Shown here: positions 8,955 through 18,187 of the stretch, in pieces
How the letters are laid out: the number at the start of each line of letters is the position of its first letter
Numbering within the stretch: the first letter of the stretch is position 1
From: Brevibacillus choshinensis
GTDB lineage: Bacteria > Bacillota > Bacilli > Brevibacillales > Brevibacillaceae
DNA: 64,000 nt
Direction of reading: 5' to 3'
Assembly (NCBI RefSeq): GCF_001420695.1
Contig: NZ_LJJB01000013.1
Coordinates: 248,065-312,064 of the forward strand
Position numbers and translations under genes: made by a program
The notes under the pieces: generated by a model
What the model was told of the DNA's origin: nothing
Database searches by the model: none
The model's input: only the letters and a program-made list of their open reading frames with translations

Positions 8955-9905
8955 ATGACATTAGAAACTGCAGGGATCCATCATATTACAGCATTTTCAC
9001 GTAATCCGCAGGAGAACGTCAATTTTTATGCAGGCATACTCGGTCTTAGGCTCGTTAAGAAAACCATCAACTTTGACGCTCCAGAGGTTTACCACCTTTA
9101 TTTCGGTGATAAATCAGGAAGTCCTGGCTCTATAATGACTTTTTTTCCTTGGCCTAACTCTCGGCGGGGAGAAATTGGTGGGGGGCAAGTCGGTATAATT
9201 ACGTTTGTCGTGCCGCACGGCTCACTTGACTTCTGGGAAGAACGACTCAACAGCTTTGACATTACCCCAATTAAAGCAACCAGGTTTCAAGAAACTTATC
9301 TTCAGTTTAGGGATAACGATGGGCTTCATCTTGAACTTGTTGAGCGCGAAGAAGGAATAAGCAACAGTTGGTCATTTGGCGGAATTCCTGCGGACAAAAC
9401 GATTAAAGGATTCGGCGGTGCCGTTCTGCTCAGCGTAAACGCAGAGAAGACGATGCATGTGCTCGAAAATGTCATGGGTCTGAAAAAAGTAGGAGAAGAC
9501 GCCGGATATTCACGTTTTCAAGCTTCCGGAGATATCGGGAATCTGATCGATATTCCTCTTGATAATCAGAAGTGGGGGCATGGAGGAGCTGGTACGGTTC
9601 ATCACATTGCCTGGCGTGCGAAAGACTTCCTGGAGCATGAGCAATGGCATCAAAAAGTAACTGAGAGAGGTTATAAACCAACTCATATTATAGATCGGCA
9701 GTACTTCAATGCGATTTATTTCCGGGAGGACGGCGGCATCTTATTTGAAATTGCAACTGATCCTCCAGGTTTCGCACGCGATGAAGCTCCCGATTCTTTA
9801 GGTGAAAAATTGATGCTCCCGGAGTGGTACGAATCCGAACGCGATAAAATTGAAGCTAACTTGGCCTCAATTGAAGTGAGAGTGCTTGAAGGGGACAAGA
9901 AATGA
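8955..9905 (+). CDS. mhqO: VOC-family ring-cleaving dioxygenase, MhqO type
   Basis: 316 residues made of two vicinal-oxygen-chelate domains. Metal-ligand motifs are GIHHITAFS at the N-terminus, LHLELVEREE at mid protein, and TVHHIAWRAKD with GGILFEIATDPPGF in the second domain. MhqO-type proteins are thought to cleave hydroquinones or catechols in the Bacillus quinone-stress response. The next gene overlaps by 4 bp (ATGA) and is an MhqD homologue, so the pair matches the known mhqO-mhqD arrangement. A second mhqO-like gene lies at 16424. Confidence 0.88.
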   Translation: MTLETAGIHHITAFSRNPQENVNFYAGILGLRLVKKTINFDAPEVYHLYFGDKSGSPGSIMTFFPWPNSRRGEIGGGQVGIITFVVPHGSLDFWEERLNSFDITPIKATRFQETYLQFRDNDGLHLELVEREEGISNSWSFGGIPADKTIKGFGGAVLLSVNAEKTMHVLENVMGLKKVGEDAGYSRFQASGDIGNLIDIPLDNQKWGHGGAGTVHHIAWRAKDFLEHEQWHQKVTERGYKPTHIIDRQYFNAIYFREDGGILFEIATDPPGFARDEAPDSLGEKLMLPEWYESERDKIEANLASIEVRVLEGDKK

Positions 9906-10567
9906 GACACATCTTTGAAAAGGGCAGCGATTTACACGCGCCCACACTTGTCCTTTTTCACGGGACGGGCGGGACGGAGCAAGATTTGTTGCCACTGGCA
10001 ACGCTCGTTTCCCCAAAATCGTCCATTCTCTCCTTAAGGGGAAATGTGCTGGAAAACGGAATGCCACGTTTCTTTAAACGAATCTCGGAAGGCGTGTTTG
10101 ACGAAGAGGATTTAGTATTCCGCACCAAAGAAGTGAATGAATTCTTGAACCAGTCCGCCAAGGAATACGGGTTTGATCGCGATAATTTGGTTGCCATCGG
10201 CTATTCGAACGGAGCGAATATCATTGCGAGCCTTCTTTTCCATTATCAAAATGTGTTCAGAGGGGCCATCCTTCATCATCCGATGATTCCATTGCGCGGT
10301 ATCCAATTGCCGGACTTGTCTGATGTACCTATTTTTATCGGTGCCGGGAAAAATGATCCGATTTGTTCCCCACGTGAGACAGAGGAGCTCCAAAGCTTGC
10401 TGCGTGATTCGGGAGCTGTTGTAAGAGTTCATTGGGAAAACAACGGTCACCAATTAATCTATAACGAAGCGAAAGCAGCTGCGATATGGTTTAGGGAAAA
10501 ATTTCAAAATCAGTCTGATCATGAAAAGAGGGCGGACAGTATAACGAGTGATGATACTTTTATATGA
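9902..10567 (+). CDS. mhqD: Carboxylesterase/phospholipase family hydrolase, MhqD type
   Basis: 221 residues with an alpha/beta hydrolase fold. The oxyanion region is FHGTGGTEQDL, the nucleophile is S102 in IGYSNGAN, the Asp lies in GKNDPICSP and the His in ENNGHQL. This is the abhydrolase_2 (carboxylesterase) pattern. MhqD is induced by methylhydroquinone in Bacillus and may hydrolyse ring-cleavage products. It overlaps both neighbours by 4 bp, so mhqO, mhqD and ltrA form one translationally coupled operon. The last 15 residues are polar and non-conserved. Confidence 0.85.
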   Translation: MRHIFEKGSDLHAPTLVLFHGTGGTEQDLLPLATLVSPKSSILSLRGNVLENGMPRFFKRISEGVFDEEDLVFRTKEVNEFLNQSAKEYGFDRDNLVAIGYSNGANIIASLLFHYQNVFRGAILHHPMIPLRGIQLPDLSDVPIFIGAGKNDPICSPRETEELQSLLRDSGAVVRVHWENNGHQLIYNEAKAAAIWFREKFQNQSDHEKRADSITSDDTFI

Positions 10568-11682
10568 GAGCAATTAAAGGCAGTGCTGAGGTTGTAGCCG
10601 AGAAAAAAGTAACTTGGTTGGAACTTTTTTATGATTTGCTTTTTGTAGCGGCAGTGTCAAAAGCTAACCATGTCTTGTTACATTCTAGCTATGGGACCAT
10701 TTCCGTTGAATATTTAATCAAATTTGTTTTAATATTCATTCCAATCTGGTGGAGTTGGGTGGGACAAACGCTCTTTAATAATCGCTTTGGCCAGGATATT
10801 GGTACTCATCGGATTTTCATGATCTTTCAACTGTTTTTTGTTCTTATTATGACAGCAAGCCTATCCGTCAATTTTGATCGATACTATATTCCCTTCTTTG
10901 TAGGCTATATTGGTTCGAGAGCACTGACAGCCATTCAATATCTTACGGTACACAAATCAAATCGAACACATCAGCGAATGACCGCAAAATATTTGGGGAC
11001 TTACTTTTGGATAGGGATAGTCATATCTACCTCCTCGCTTTTCTTTGACTCATGGATCCGTTATGCGATTCTGTATGCTGGAATAGCTGTAGACATCATG
11101 CTGCCATTATTCAGCCGGCGGTACCTGATCATTACACCCACACATACCCATCACTTATTGGAGCGATTTGGATTATTTACACTTATTCTTATTGGTGAGT
11201 CGGTTATTAGTATCCTTACGGTCTTACAGTCTAGTAGCTGGACCTGGACATCTATTTTGTTCGCCTTATTTACATTTGTATTGGTGATTGCAATGTGGTG
11301 GCAGTATTTTAATAATCTGGAAAGGAAAGTGAGTAAGGAGATACAAACAGCCGGCCAAACGATTATTTATGGTCATTTATTCATTTATGTATCCATGGGT
11401 TTTATAGCTGCTTCGATCCAATTACTATTTCAGCAGCAACTACATTATCCACTTATGTTGGGTTTTATTTTCGGGTCGGTTCTGCTTTATTTTATTTCAA
11501 CATCATTTGTTTTCCACCGATACAGACAGAAACATACAAGGTTGAGAGCCTGCTCTTTGGCGGTATTATTAGGACTGCTCGGATGTTTATATGCGTTGGA
11601 CAACATTTTTTACGTACCTAATTATGTTGTAATTGGAGAAATGATGATGTTCTTTATCATTTATGCGAAAGTAACGACTTGA
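10564..11682 (+). CDS. LtrA-family (low temperature requirement A) membrane protein
   Basis: 372 residues with about ten hydrophobic helices. The N-terminal block VTWLELFYDLLFVAAV is the diagnostic start of the LtrA family, and LFTLILIGESVISI is the second conserved block. LtrA was named in Listeria for growth at low temperature, but the biochemical role of the family is not known. It overlaps mhqD by an ATGA, so it belongs to the quinone-stress operon and may act at the membrane. Coding is AT-rich relative to mhqD. Confidence 0.87.
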   Translation: MRAIKGSAEVVAEKKVTWLELFYDLLFVAAVSKANHVLLHSSYGTISVEYLIKFVLIFIPIWWSWVGQTLFNNRFGQDIGTHRIFMIFQLFFVLIMTASLSVNFDRYYIPFFVGYIGSRALTAIQYLTVHKSNRTHQRMTAKYLGTYFWIGIVISTSSLFFDSWIRYAILYAGIAVDIMLPLFSRRYLIITPTHTHHLLERFGLFTLILIGESVISILTVLQSSSWTWTSILFALFTFVLVIAMWWQYFNNLERKVSKEIQTAGQTIIYGHLFIYVSMGFIAASIQLLFQQQLHYPLMLGFIFGSVLLYFISTSFVFHRYRQKHTRLRACSLAVLLGLLGCLYALDNIFYVPNYVVIGEMMMFFIIYAKVTT

Positions 11683-11707
11683 GGATTATATGGGAGAGTG
11701 AAAGATA

Positions 11708-12220
11708 TTGAGTGATGATTTTAAGCAATATGTAGGGAAAGATCTCGACGTTATATTTCACCCAGGAAGATGCGTTCATTCGGCAAAATGTGTTAGTGGG
11801 TTACCCGGAGTATTCAATATTAAAAAGAAACCATGGGTTCATGTCGATGGAGAAACGGCTGATAAAATAGCATCTCAAATTAATAATTGTCCAAGTGGTG
11901 CGTTGGAATATGTATGGAAATCAAACCTTTTGAATGGGGGAAAACAAATGTTCGAAATTAAAGAAGGTACGAACGGTTTTTATGTTGGAGAAGAGGATCA
12001 TAAAGAAGCTGAAATTCATTACGTTCAAAATGGAAATCATATTATTATAGTAGATCACACGATCGTTTCCGATAGTCTAAAAGGTCAAGGTGTAGGACAG
12101 GCGTTAGTGAAGAGATTAGTCGAATTTGCTCGGACGAAAGAAATCAAGATTATGCCATTATGTCCTTTTGCCAAAAGTCAATTTGACCGCCATAAAGATT
12201 ATGCTGATGTACTGTTGTAA
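11708..12220 (+). CDS. Fusion of mono-cluster ferredoxin (YjdI) and GNAT acetyltransferase (YjdJ)
   Basis: 170 residues. Residues 1-75 form the Fer4_19/YjdI domain with Cys residues in GRCVHSAKCVSG and NNCPSGALEY, fit for an iron-sulfur cluster. Residues 78-170 form a small GCN5-type acetyltransferase of the YjdJ kind, with the acetyl-CoA loop GQGVGQALV and the end block CPFAKSQFDRH. In E. coli these domains are separate adjacent genes, so here they are fused. The start is TTG at 11708 with GGGAGAG 9 nt upstream. It lies 25 bp after ltrA and ends at a terminator, so it is the last gene of the operon. Function is unknown; a redox-sensing acetyltransferase is inference. Confidence 0.85.
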   Translation: MSDDFKQYVGKDLDVIFHPGRCVHSAKCVSGLPGVFNIKKKPWVHVDGETADKIASQINNCPSGALEYVWKSNLLNGGKQMFEIKEGTNGFYVGEEDHKEAEIHYVQNGNHIIIVDHTIVSDSLKGQGVGQALVKRLVEFARTKEIKIMPLCPFAKSQFDRHKDYADVLL

Positions 12221-12255
12221 TAAAATATAGGTTCAAATGATTCTAGGAACTATGT

Positions 12256-12296
12256 AAAAAAGTCGCGCAGCACTGTGCTGTTTCGCGACTTTTTTA
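12256..12296. terminator. Bidirectional rho-independent terminator
   Basis: AAAAAAGTCGCG and CGCGACTTTTTT flank a CAGCACTGTGCTG hairpin. A and T runs on both sides serve the mhq operon and the converging LysR gene. Confidence 0.88.
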
Positions 12297-12302
12297 CAGA
12301 GG

Positions 12303-13196
12303 TCATTTGAATCTAGCAAAGAATTGCGGAAATAATTGCAGTGCTGTTTCAATAAATAATTTTACAGAAATCCCACTATCCTCAAACGACAAAACGGACA
12401 TATGAATATTACGATACACTGGGGGATCAAGTTTGCGTATAAGGACGTTTTCAGGTAAATGTAACAGGGTTAATTCGGGCATGATTGCGATACCGAGCCC
12501 CTCATGAACCAAATTAATTCCTGTCATATAGTTATTGATTTCGTATCTCACTTTCGGTTTCCCGCGGGATTTTTCAAACCAATCTATAACTGGAGTTTCA
12601 AATCCTGATTTGCAAAAAATCAAAGGCTGATCCAAGAGATCTGTTGCTTGAATCATATTCTTTGTAGTAAAAGGATGTTCCTTGTTTAGCACAGCATACA
12701 TTTCTTCTTGGTGTAGTGGAAAGGTGTTGAATTCCTTATCTGGTGGACTAGCAATGATAAATCCGATATCAATACGTTGGGTATCGATCCACCCTTTCAC
12801 TTCGGTTACAGTTCCTTCTAAAATGGTAAATTCGATATTAGGATATTTTTTAGTTATGTGGCTGATAATTTTAGGGACGAAATAAGAGGAGGCCTCAGGA
12901 AATGCGCCTATTCTGACTAGCCCTTTTTCAAGTCCCAATTCATGAGCAATTTCCTGATCAACCTTTTCATAATCGGATAAAATTGCTCTGAAAATACGTA
13001 TGATGCGTTCGCCTATAGGTGTAAGCTTGACTCCATGACGACGATTTCGAATCAAAAGAGTCACCCCAAGTTCTGTCTCAAGACCGTTGACTGCTTTACT
13101 TACAGCTGGCTGAGTCATATTCAATTCTTTTCCAGCTTGTGTGAAACTCTTTGTATCAGCAATTTTAACCATTAATTGCAATAATGATTTATTCAT
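12303..13196 (-). CDS. LysR-family transcriptional regulator
   Basis: 297 residues. The N-terminal winged helix-turn-helix is clear (KSFTQAGKELNMTQPAVSKAVNGLE), followed by the effector-binding domain (from about residue 90, LVRIGAFPEASSYFVPKI). It diverges from the isoleucyl-tRNA synthetase gene across about 107 bp, the normal layout for a LysR regulator and its target. It may thus control ileS2 and the mhqO2-wrbA genes behind it, though the effector is unknown. A GGAGG lies 12 nt before the ATG. Confidence 0.9.
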   Translation of the reverse strand: MNKSLLQLMVKIADTKSFTQAGKELNMTQPAVSKAVNGLETELGVTLLIRNRRHGVKLTPIGERIIRIFRAILSDYEKVDQEIAHELGLEKGLVRIGAFPEASSYFVPKIISHITKKYPNIEFTILEGTVTEVKGWIDTQRIDIGFIIASPPDKEFNTFPLHQEEMYAVLNKEHPFTTKNMIQATDLLDQPLIFCKSGFETPVIDWFEKSRGKPKVRYEINNYMTGINLVHEGLGIAIMPELTLLHLPENVLIRKLDPPVYRNIHMSVLSFEDSGISVKLFIETALQLFPQFFARFK

Positions 13197-13303
13197 AAAT
13201 CTATTATTCCTCCAATAAGCATTGGCGAGCTGATTCTTTGGGGAGCCGCAATTTTATCTGGGCTTTACCCAATCTTAATATATACGGAGGAAGGATGAAA
13301 GAC

Positions 13304-16300
13304 ATGAGAAAAGTGGATGTGAAAGAAAAAGCCAAAGTTCGAGAGTTGCGTGTCTTGAATCAGTGGAGACAAGAGAATACATTTAGAAAATCAATTGATA
13401 ATCGGGCGGGCAAACCGAACTTTGTGTTTTATGAAGGGCCTCCTACAGCCAATGGACTGCCTCATATCGGTCATGTTCTCGGTCGCGTGATTAAAGATTT
13501 TATCGGCCGCTATAAAACAATGTCAGGATTCAGAGTCATCCGAAAAGCCGGATGGGACACGCATGGCCTTCCAGTAGAGCTTGGCGTAGAAAAGCAGCTT
13601 GGCATCTCGGGAAAACAGGAGATTGAAAATTACGGAGTCGCCAAATTTGTGGAAGAGTGCAAAAATAGTGTGTTCGAATATGAAAAGCAGTGGCGAGAAC
13701 TTACAGAAGGCATAGCCTATTGGACTGACATGGAGGACCCCTATGTCACTCTGACTAACGATTATATCGAATCCGTCTGGCACATCTTGTCTGTCATACA
13801 TAAAAAAGGTCTTTTGTATAAAGGACACCGCGTGAGTCCATATTGTCCTGACTGCCAAACGACACTAAGCTCTCACGAAGTGGCGCAAGGCTATGACAAC
13901 GTCAAAGATTTGAGTGCAACGGTGAAATTCAGAAGCAAAACTGGGAAGGATATCTTTCTTGCTTGGACAACAACGCCATGGACCCTCCCGTCTAATGTGG
14001 CTTTAGCGATCAACAAAGATATCGAATACGCGCGGGTAAAACTGAACGATGAGGTATACGTAGTTGCTAAAAATCTTGTAGAGAAAGTAATGAAAGAGAA
14101 CTATGAAGTATTGTCTACGCACAAAGGATCAGAATTCATAGGGACAGCTTATGAGCCGCCGTTTGGTTTTTTTCATGTAAATAAAGGTCATATCGTCGTA
14201 GATGCTGACTATGTCAGCGATACAAGTGGTACTGGTATCGTTCATACGGCACCCGCGCACGGGGAAGACGATTATCGCACATGCATTCAGCACGGATTGG
14301 ATTTCGTTAACGTAGTAAATCTGGCTGGACGATACACAGATCAAATCAGCGACTACGCCGGACGCTTCGTCAAAGATTGTGACGTCGATATCGTAAAAGA
14401 CTTGTCGTTCCGTAATCTTCTGTTCTCTAAAGAACGTTATGAGCACAGCTATCCTTTTTGCTGGCGCTGTAAATCTCCTCTTCTTTACTATGCTATTGAA
14501 AGCTGGTTCATCAAAACGACCGCGATAAAAGAACAGCTTATTGAAAACAACAGGAAAATTGATTGGTACCCTTCCCATTTACGAGAAGGACGTTTCGGTA
14601 AATTCCTGGAAGATCTCGTCGATTGGAATATCAGCCGAAATCGGTACTGGGGAACTCCTCTGAACATCTGGCTTTGCCAGGATTGCGGGACCGAGTATGC
14701 TCCAGACAGCCTGAAAAACCTGCGCGAGAAGTCAGTCGAGGTCGTGAATGAAGACCTGGAGTTGCATAAACCTTTCGTAGATGATGTCAAATTGCGTTGC
14801 TCATGCGGTGGAACCATGAAAAGAACACCAGAAGTCATCGATGTTTGGTTTGATAGCGGATCGATGCCATTTGCCCAATACCACCATCCCTTTGGTGATG
14901 AGAAACTGTTCCAGGAGCAGTATCCTGCTGACATAATTTCCGAGGGTATCGACCAAACAAGAGGCTGGTTCTTTAGCTTGCTGGCGGTATCCACACTGTA
15001 TAACGGAAAATTACCATACAAAGCGGTCATTTCAACTGGGCACGTTCTTGATGAAAACGGACAAAAGATGTCTAAAAGTAAAGGGAATGGCATCGATCCA
15101 TGGGAAGTCATAGAAGAATTTGGGACTGATGCGTTCCGGTGGGCCCTGCTTTCTGACAGTGCGCCGTGGAGCAACAAGCATTTTTCTAAAAGAATGGTAG
15201 CCGAAGCGAAGTCTAAAGTGATCGATACGATTCATAACACGCATGCTTTCTATTCGCTATATGCAACGATCGATCAATACAGGCCAGAGGACTACCCTCA
15301 GAAAGCGTTTGAGAACGAGTTAGATCGCTGGCTGATTTCGAGGCTGAACTCCACCCAGCAAAACGTAGTAAAAGGACTTGAAACATACGACTTTCTAAAT
15401 CCGGCAAAGCACATAGAAGCGTTTATCGACGAATTTAGTAATTGGTACATCCGCCGCTCCCGTAACCGTTTTTGGAGCAGTGGGATTACTGAGGACAAGG
15501 TCTCCGCCTACCAAACACTACACAAGGTGTTATTGACGGTGGCCCGCATGATTGCGCCGTATGTACCACTCATTGCAGATGACATCTATAGAAATCTTGG
15601 CGGCGAAGAAAGCGTGCACCTAACAGATTATCCACAGGTGAATACGGCAGTTATCGATGAAACTCTCGAAAGCGAAATGGAAACCGCCCGTCAAATCGTT
15701 GAGCTAGCTCGGAACATCAGAAACGAAAGCGGAATCAAGACACGCCAGCCTCTGTCCGAACTTATCGTCTCCATAGACCGCCCGTTCAACATGAGTAGGT
15801 TCGCGAACATCATCAAAGATGAGATAAACGTAAAAGAAATCCGAGTAGAGCAAAGTGACAGCAGCTTTATTACCTACCACTTTAAACTTAATTTAAAAGT
15901 TGCCGGTAAAAAATACGGGAAACTCGTTGGAACGATTCAAGATCGTTTGAAGCAACTATCCATCACCGAAGCCAAACAAGTTATGGACAGGGGTTTCCTG
16001 GATGTCATTCTTTCAGACGAAGCTGTCCGTATTACGCTTGATGAACTGCTTGTAGAAAAGCATGGTAAGCAGGGCTTCGCTACTGCTTCGGGTTACCAAA
16101 TCAATGTTGCTTTGGAAACGACGATAACAGAGGAACTAGAACAGGAAGGGATGGTTCGTGAAGTCATCCGTGTGATTCAAGATTACCGTAAGAAAATGGA
16201 TTTCCCTATTGAAAAACGAGTGATACTTACTCTTGATGTCGATGACCAGATGAAAGTAGCGTTGGAACGTTTTGATCATGTATTGCAGGAAAACGTAATA

Positions 16301-16384
16301 GTGTCGGAGGTCAAATTTGTTAAAAAAATTGGCATGGAGACGGTTTCGATTGGGGACAAAAGCTTCGGGTTACTGATTGAATAA
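13304..16384 (+). CDS. ileS: Isoleucyl-tRNA synthetase, second (eukaryote-like, IleRS2) type
   Basis: About 1026 residues, longer than the usual housekeeping IleRS1 C-terminus layout and with the look of the IleRS2 group. The class I motifs are HIGH (residues 54-57, in NGLPHIGHVLGR) and KMSKSKGN near 588. The editing domain shows TTPWTLPSN near 222. It charges tRNA-Ile with isoleucine. IleRS2 enzymes are known for natural mupirocin resistance; here the HIGH motif is canonical and not the swapped form tied to hyper-resistance. The ATG at 13304 is favoured by AAGGA at 8 nt; another ATG at 13295 is close behind GGAGG. No T-box leader fits in the short upstream gap, so control probably differs from ordinary Firmicute ileS. 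Confidence 0.92.
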   Translation: MRKVDVKEKAKVRELRVLNQWRQENTFRKSIDNRAGKPNFVFYEGPPTANGLPHIGHVLGRVIKDFIGRYKTMSGFRVIRKAGWDTHGLPVELGVEKQLGISGKQEIENYGVAKFVEECKNSVFEYEKQWRELTEGIAYWTDMEDPYVTLTNDYIESVWHILSVIHKKGLLYKGHRVSPYCPDCQTTLSSHEVAQGYDNVKDLSATVKFRSKTGKDIFLAWTTTPWTLPSNVALAINKDIEYARVKLNDEVYVVAKNLVEKVMKENYEVLSTHKGSEFIGTAYEPPFGFFHVNKGHIVVDADYVSDTSGTGIVHTAPAHGEDDYRTCIQHGLDFVNVVNLAGRYTDQISDYAGRFVKDCDVDIVKDLSFRNLLFSKERYEHSYPFCWRCKSPLLYYAIESWFIKTTAIKEQLIENNRKIDWYPSHLREGRFGKFLEDLVDWNISRNRYWGTPLNIWLCQDCGTEYAPDSLKNLREKSVEVVNEDLELHKPFVDDVKLRCSCGGTMKRTPEVIDVWFDSGSMPFAQYHHPFGDEKLFQEQYPADIISEGIDQTRGWFFSLLAVSTLYNGKLPYKAVISTGHVLDENGQKMSKSKGNGIDPWEVIEEFGTDAFRWALLSDSAPWSNKHFSKRMVAEAKSKVIDTIHNTHAFYSLYATIDQYRPEDYPQKAFENELDRWLISRLNSTQQNVVKGLETYDFLNPAKHIEAFIDEFSNWYIRRSRNRFWSSGITEDKVSAYQTLHKVLLTVARMIAPYVPLIADDIYRNLGGEESVHLTDYPQVNTAVIDETLESEMETARQIVELARNIRNESGIKTRQPLSELIVSIDRPFNMSRFANIIKDEINVKEIRVEQSDSSFITYHFKLNLKVAGKKYGKLVGTIQDRLKQLSITEAKQVMDRGFLDVILSDEAVRITLDELLVEKHGKQGFATASGYQINVALETTITEELEQEGMVREVIRVIQDYRKKMDFPIEKRVILTLDVDDQMKVALERFDHVLQENVIVSEVKFVKKIGMETVSIGDKSFGLLIE

Positions 16385-16423
16385 CAAAAATGAGCAAAGC
16401 AATTGGACAAAGGAGTGTACAAA

Positions 16424-17362
16424 ATGAATATGAAAACGATGGGTATTCACCATATTACTGCAATTGTAGGACATCCACAGGAAAATGTGGATTTTTATGC
16501 AGGAGTATTAGGTTTGCGCTTAGTAAAACAAACGGTTAATTTTGATGATCCAGGAACATATCATTTGTATTTTGGAAATGAAAGTGGAAAACCGGGTACC
16601 ATTATCACATTTTTCCCATGGCCAGGTGCTCACCAAGGAGTAATCGGCGGCGGTCAAGTGGGAGTAACTTCATACGTTGTCCCGAAAGGTGCTATGGACT
16701 TTTGGGAAAAAAGACTGGAGAAATTTCAAATCCCTTTTGTAAAAATGGAACGGTTTGGAGAGCAGTATCTACAATTTGACGATCCCCACGGCCTGCATTT
16801 AGAAATAGTTGGGAGAGAAGAAGGGGAAGCTAACACCTGGAATTTTGGTGAAATCACTTCCGCGTTCGCAATAAAAGGATTTGGCGGAGCCACCCTTTTA
16901 TCTTTACATCCGGAAAAAACAGGAGAACTATTGGAAAAAGTGATGGGCCTACAGATGATTGGCACAGAAGGCGATTTCATCCGGTTTCGTTCCACAGCTG
17001 ATATCGGAAATGTGATTGATCTAAAATTATCACCTATGGCTAGAGGAGCTATGGGCGTTGGAACAGTACATCACATTGCTTGGCGGGCTTTACATGACCA
17101 AGATCAATTGGTTTGGAAAAAGCATGTTGAAGCACATGGTTATGGTGTTACCCCTGTACAAGATCGAAACTATTTTAATGCGATTTACTTTAGAGAGCAC
17201 GGCGAAATTCTTTTTGAGATCGCAACAGATCCGCCAGGCTTCGCTCACGACGAGTCACATGAGACCATGGGAGAAAATCTGATGTTACCTGAACAATATG
17301 AATCGCATCGAGAACAAATTGAACGTGTGTTGTTGCCATTTCAAGTAAGAGAATTAGACTAA
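16424..17362 (+). CDS. VOC-family ring-cleaving dioxygenase, second MhqO-like copy
   Basis: About 312 residues in two VOC domains. The ligand motifs GIHHITAIVG, LHLEIVGREE, TVHHIAWRA and GEILFEIATDPPGF match the copy at 8955, and the two proteins are alike along their whole length. The start at 16424 follows AAGGAG at 8 nt, while the in-frame TTG upstream has none. The nucleotide sequence has diverged clearly, so this is an old paralogue or separate acquisition and not a recent duplication. It is 39 bp after ileS and precedes wrbA, a layout consistent with hydroquinone handling. Confidence 0.88.
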   Translation: MNMKTMGIHHITAIVGHPQENVDFYAGVLGLRLVKQTVNFDDPGTYHLYFGNESGKPGTIITFFPWPGAHQGVIGGGQVGVTSYVVPKGAMDFWEKRLEKFQIPFVKMERFGEQYLQFDDPHGLHLEIVGREEGEANTWNFGEITSAFAIKGFGGATLLSLHPEKTGELLEKVMGLQMIGTEGDFIRFRSTADIGNVIDLKLSPMARGAMGVGTVHHIAWRALHDQDQLVWKKHVEAHGYGVTPVQDRNYFNAIYFREHGEILFEIATDPPGFAHDESHETMGENLMLPEQYESHREQIERVLLPFQVRELD

Positions 17363-17471
17363 CTTACCAAGAGGACTGATTTATTGATTATGTCGAATCA
17401 GGTTTACCACTTGAACGAAATGGATAGCGTAGAGTGTGTTATATAACGAACCATTTAAGGAGGTTTTTTGC

Positions 17472-18089
17472 ATGAGTGTCAAACTTGCTATTGTGTATTA
17501 CAGCTCCACCGGAACTAACTATCAATTAGCTCAATGGGCTGCGGAAGGGGCAAAGGAAGCCGGCGCGGAAGTGAAAATCTTTAAGGTTCAAGAATTGGCA
17601 ACTCAAGAAGTGATTGATAGAAATCCGGCTTGGAAAGCCCATGTGGAAGCCACCAAAGATATTCCGGTTATTACACCGGATGACATCGTTGAGGCTGATG
17701 CCATTATTTTTAGTACACCTACACGTTTCGGAAACATTGCCGCCCAAATGAAACAATTTTTGGATACCACAGGTGGAATCTGGTTCCATGGAAAAACGGT
17801 TAATAAAGTGGTAAGTGCAATGACTTCCGCTCAAAACGCTCACGGTGGTCAAGAAGCGACTATCCTTAACTTATACACCTCCATGTATCACTGGGGGGCA
17901 ATAGTAGTTGCTCCAGGATATACTGATGCTTCCTTGTTCGCTGCCGGAGGGAATCCATATGGTACAAGTGTATCTGTCGATCAAAACAATCAAATTGTTG
18001 GAGATAAGGAAGCTTATCAAAATGCCGTTGAACATCAAGCCAAGCGTGTGGTTACGGTAGCTGAATGGGTTAAAAAAGGAATGCAATAA
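17472..18089 (+). CDS. wrbA: NAD(P)H:quinone oxidoreductase, WrbA type
   Basis: 205 residues with a flavodoxin-like fold. The FMN phosphate loop is YYSSTGTNYQLA near the N-terminus, and the blocks STPTRFGNIAAQMKQFLD and SAQNAHGGQEATIL are WrbA signatures. WrbA reduces quinones by two electrons, avoiding semiquinone radicals, using FMN. GGAGG lies 9 nt before the ATG. It fits with the dioxygenase in front: quinone to hydroquinone, then ring cleavage. A strong terminator follows. Confidence 0.92.
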   Translation: MSVKLAIVYYSSTGTNYQLAQWAAEGAKEAGAEVKIFKVQELATQEVIDRNPAWKAHVEATKDIPVITPDDIVEADAIIFSTPTRFGNIAAQMKQFLDTTGGIWFHGKTVNKVVSAMTSAQNAHGGQEATILNLYTSMYHWGAIVVAPGYTDASLFAAGGNPYGTSVSVDQNNQIVGDKEAYQNAVEHQAKRVVTVAEWVKKGMQ

Positions 18090-18110
18090 AAAATTATCTC
18101 TATACATTGT

Positions 18111-18143
18111 TGGAAAACCACAGTTTTTACTGTGGTTTTCCTT
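18111..18143 (+). terminator. Rho-independent terminator after wrbA
   Basis: A 12-bp stem GGAAAACCACAG / CTGTGGTTTTCC with loop TTTTTA, followed by TTT. It ends the ileS-mhqO2-wrbA unit. Confidence 0.8.
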
Positions 18144-18187
18144 TAAATTGTTTGGCTCTAACGATAATTTTTTGGTGGAGGACTCGT

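Noticed and set aside
13197-13303. T-box leader for ileS
   Set aside because: The gap is only about 107 bp and lacks the T-box sequence and specifier hairpin.
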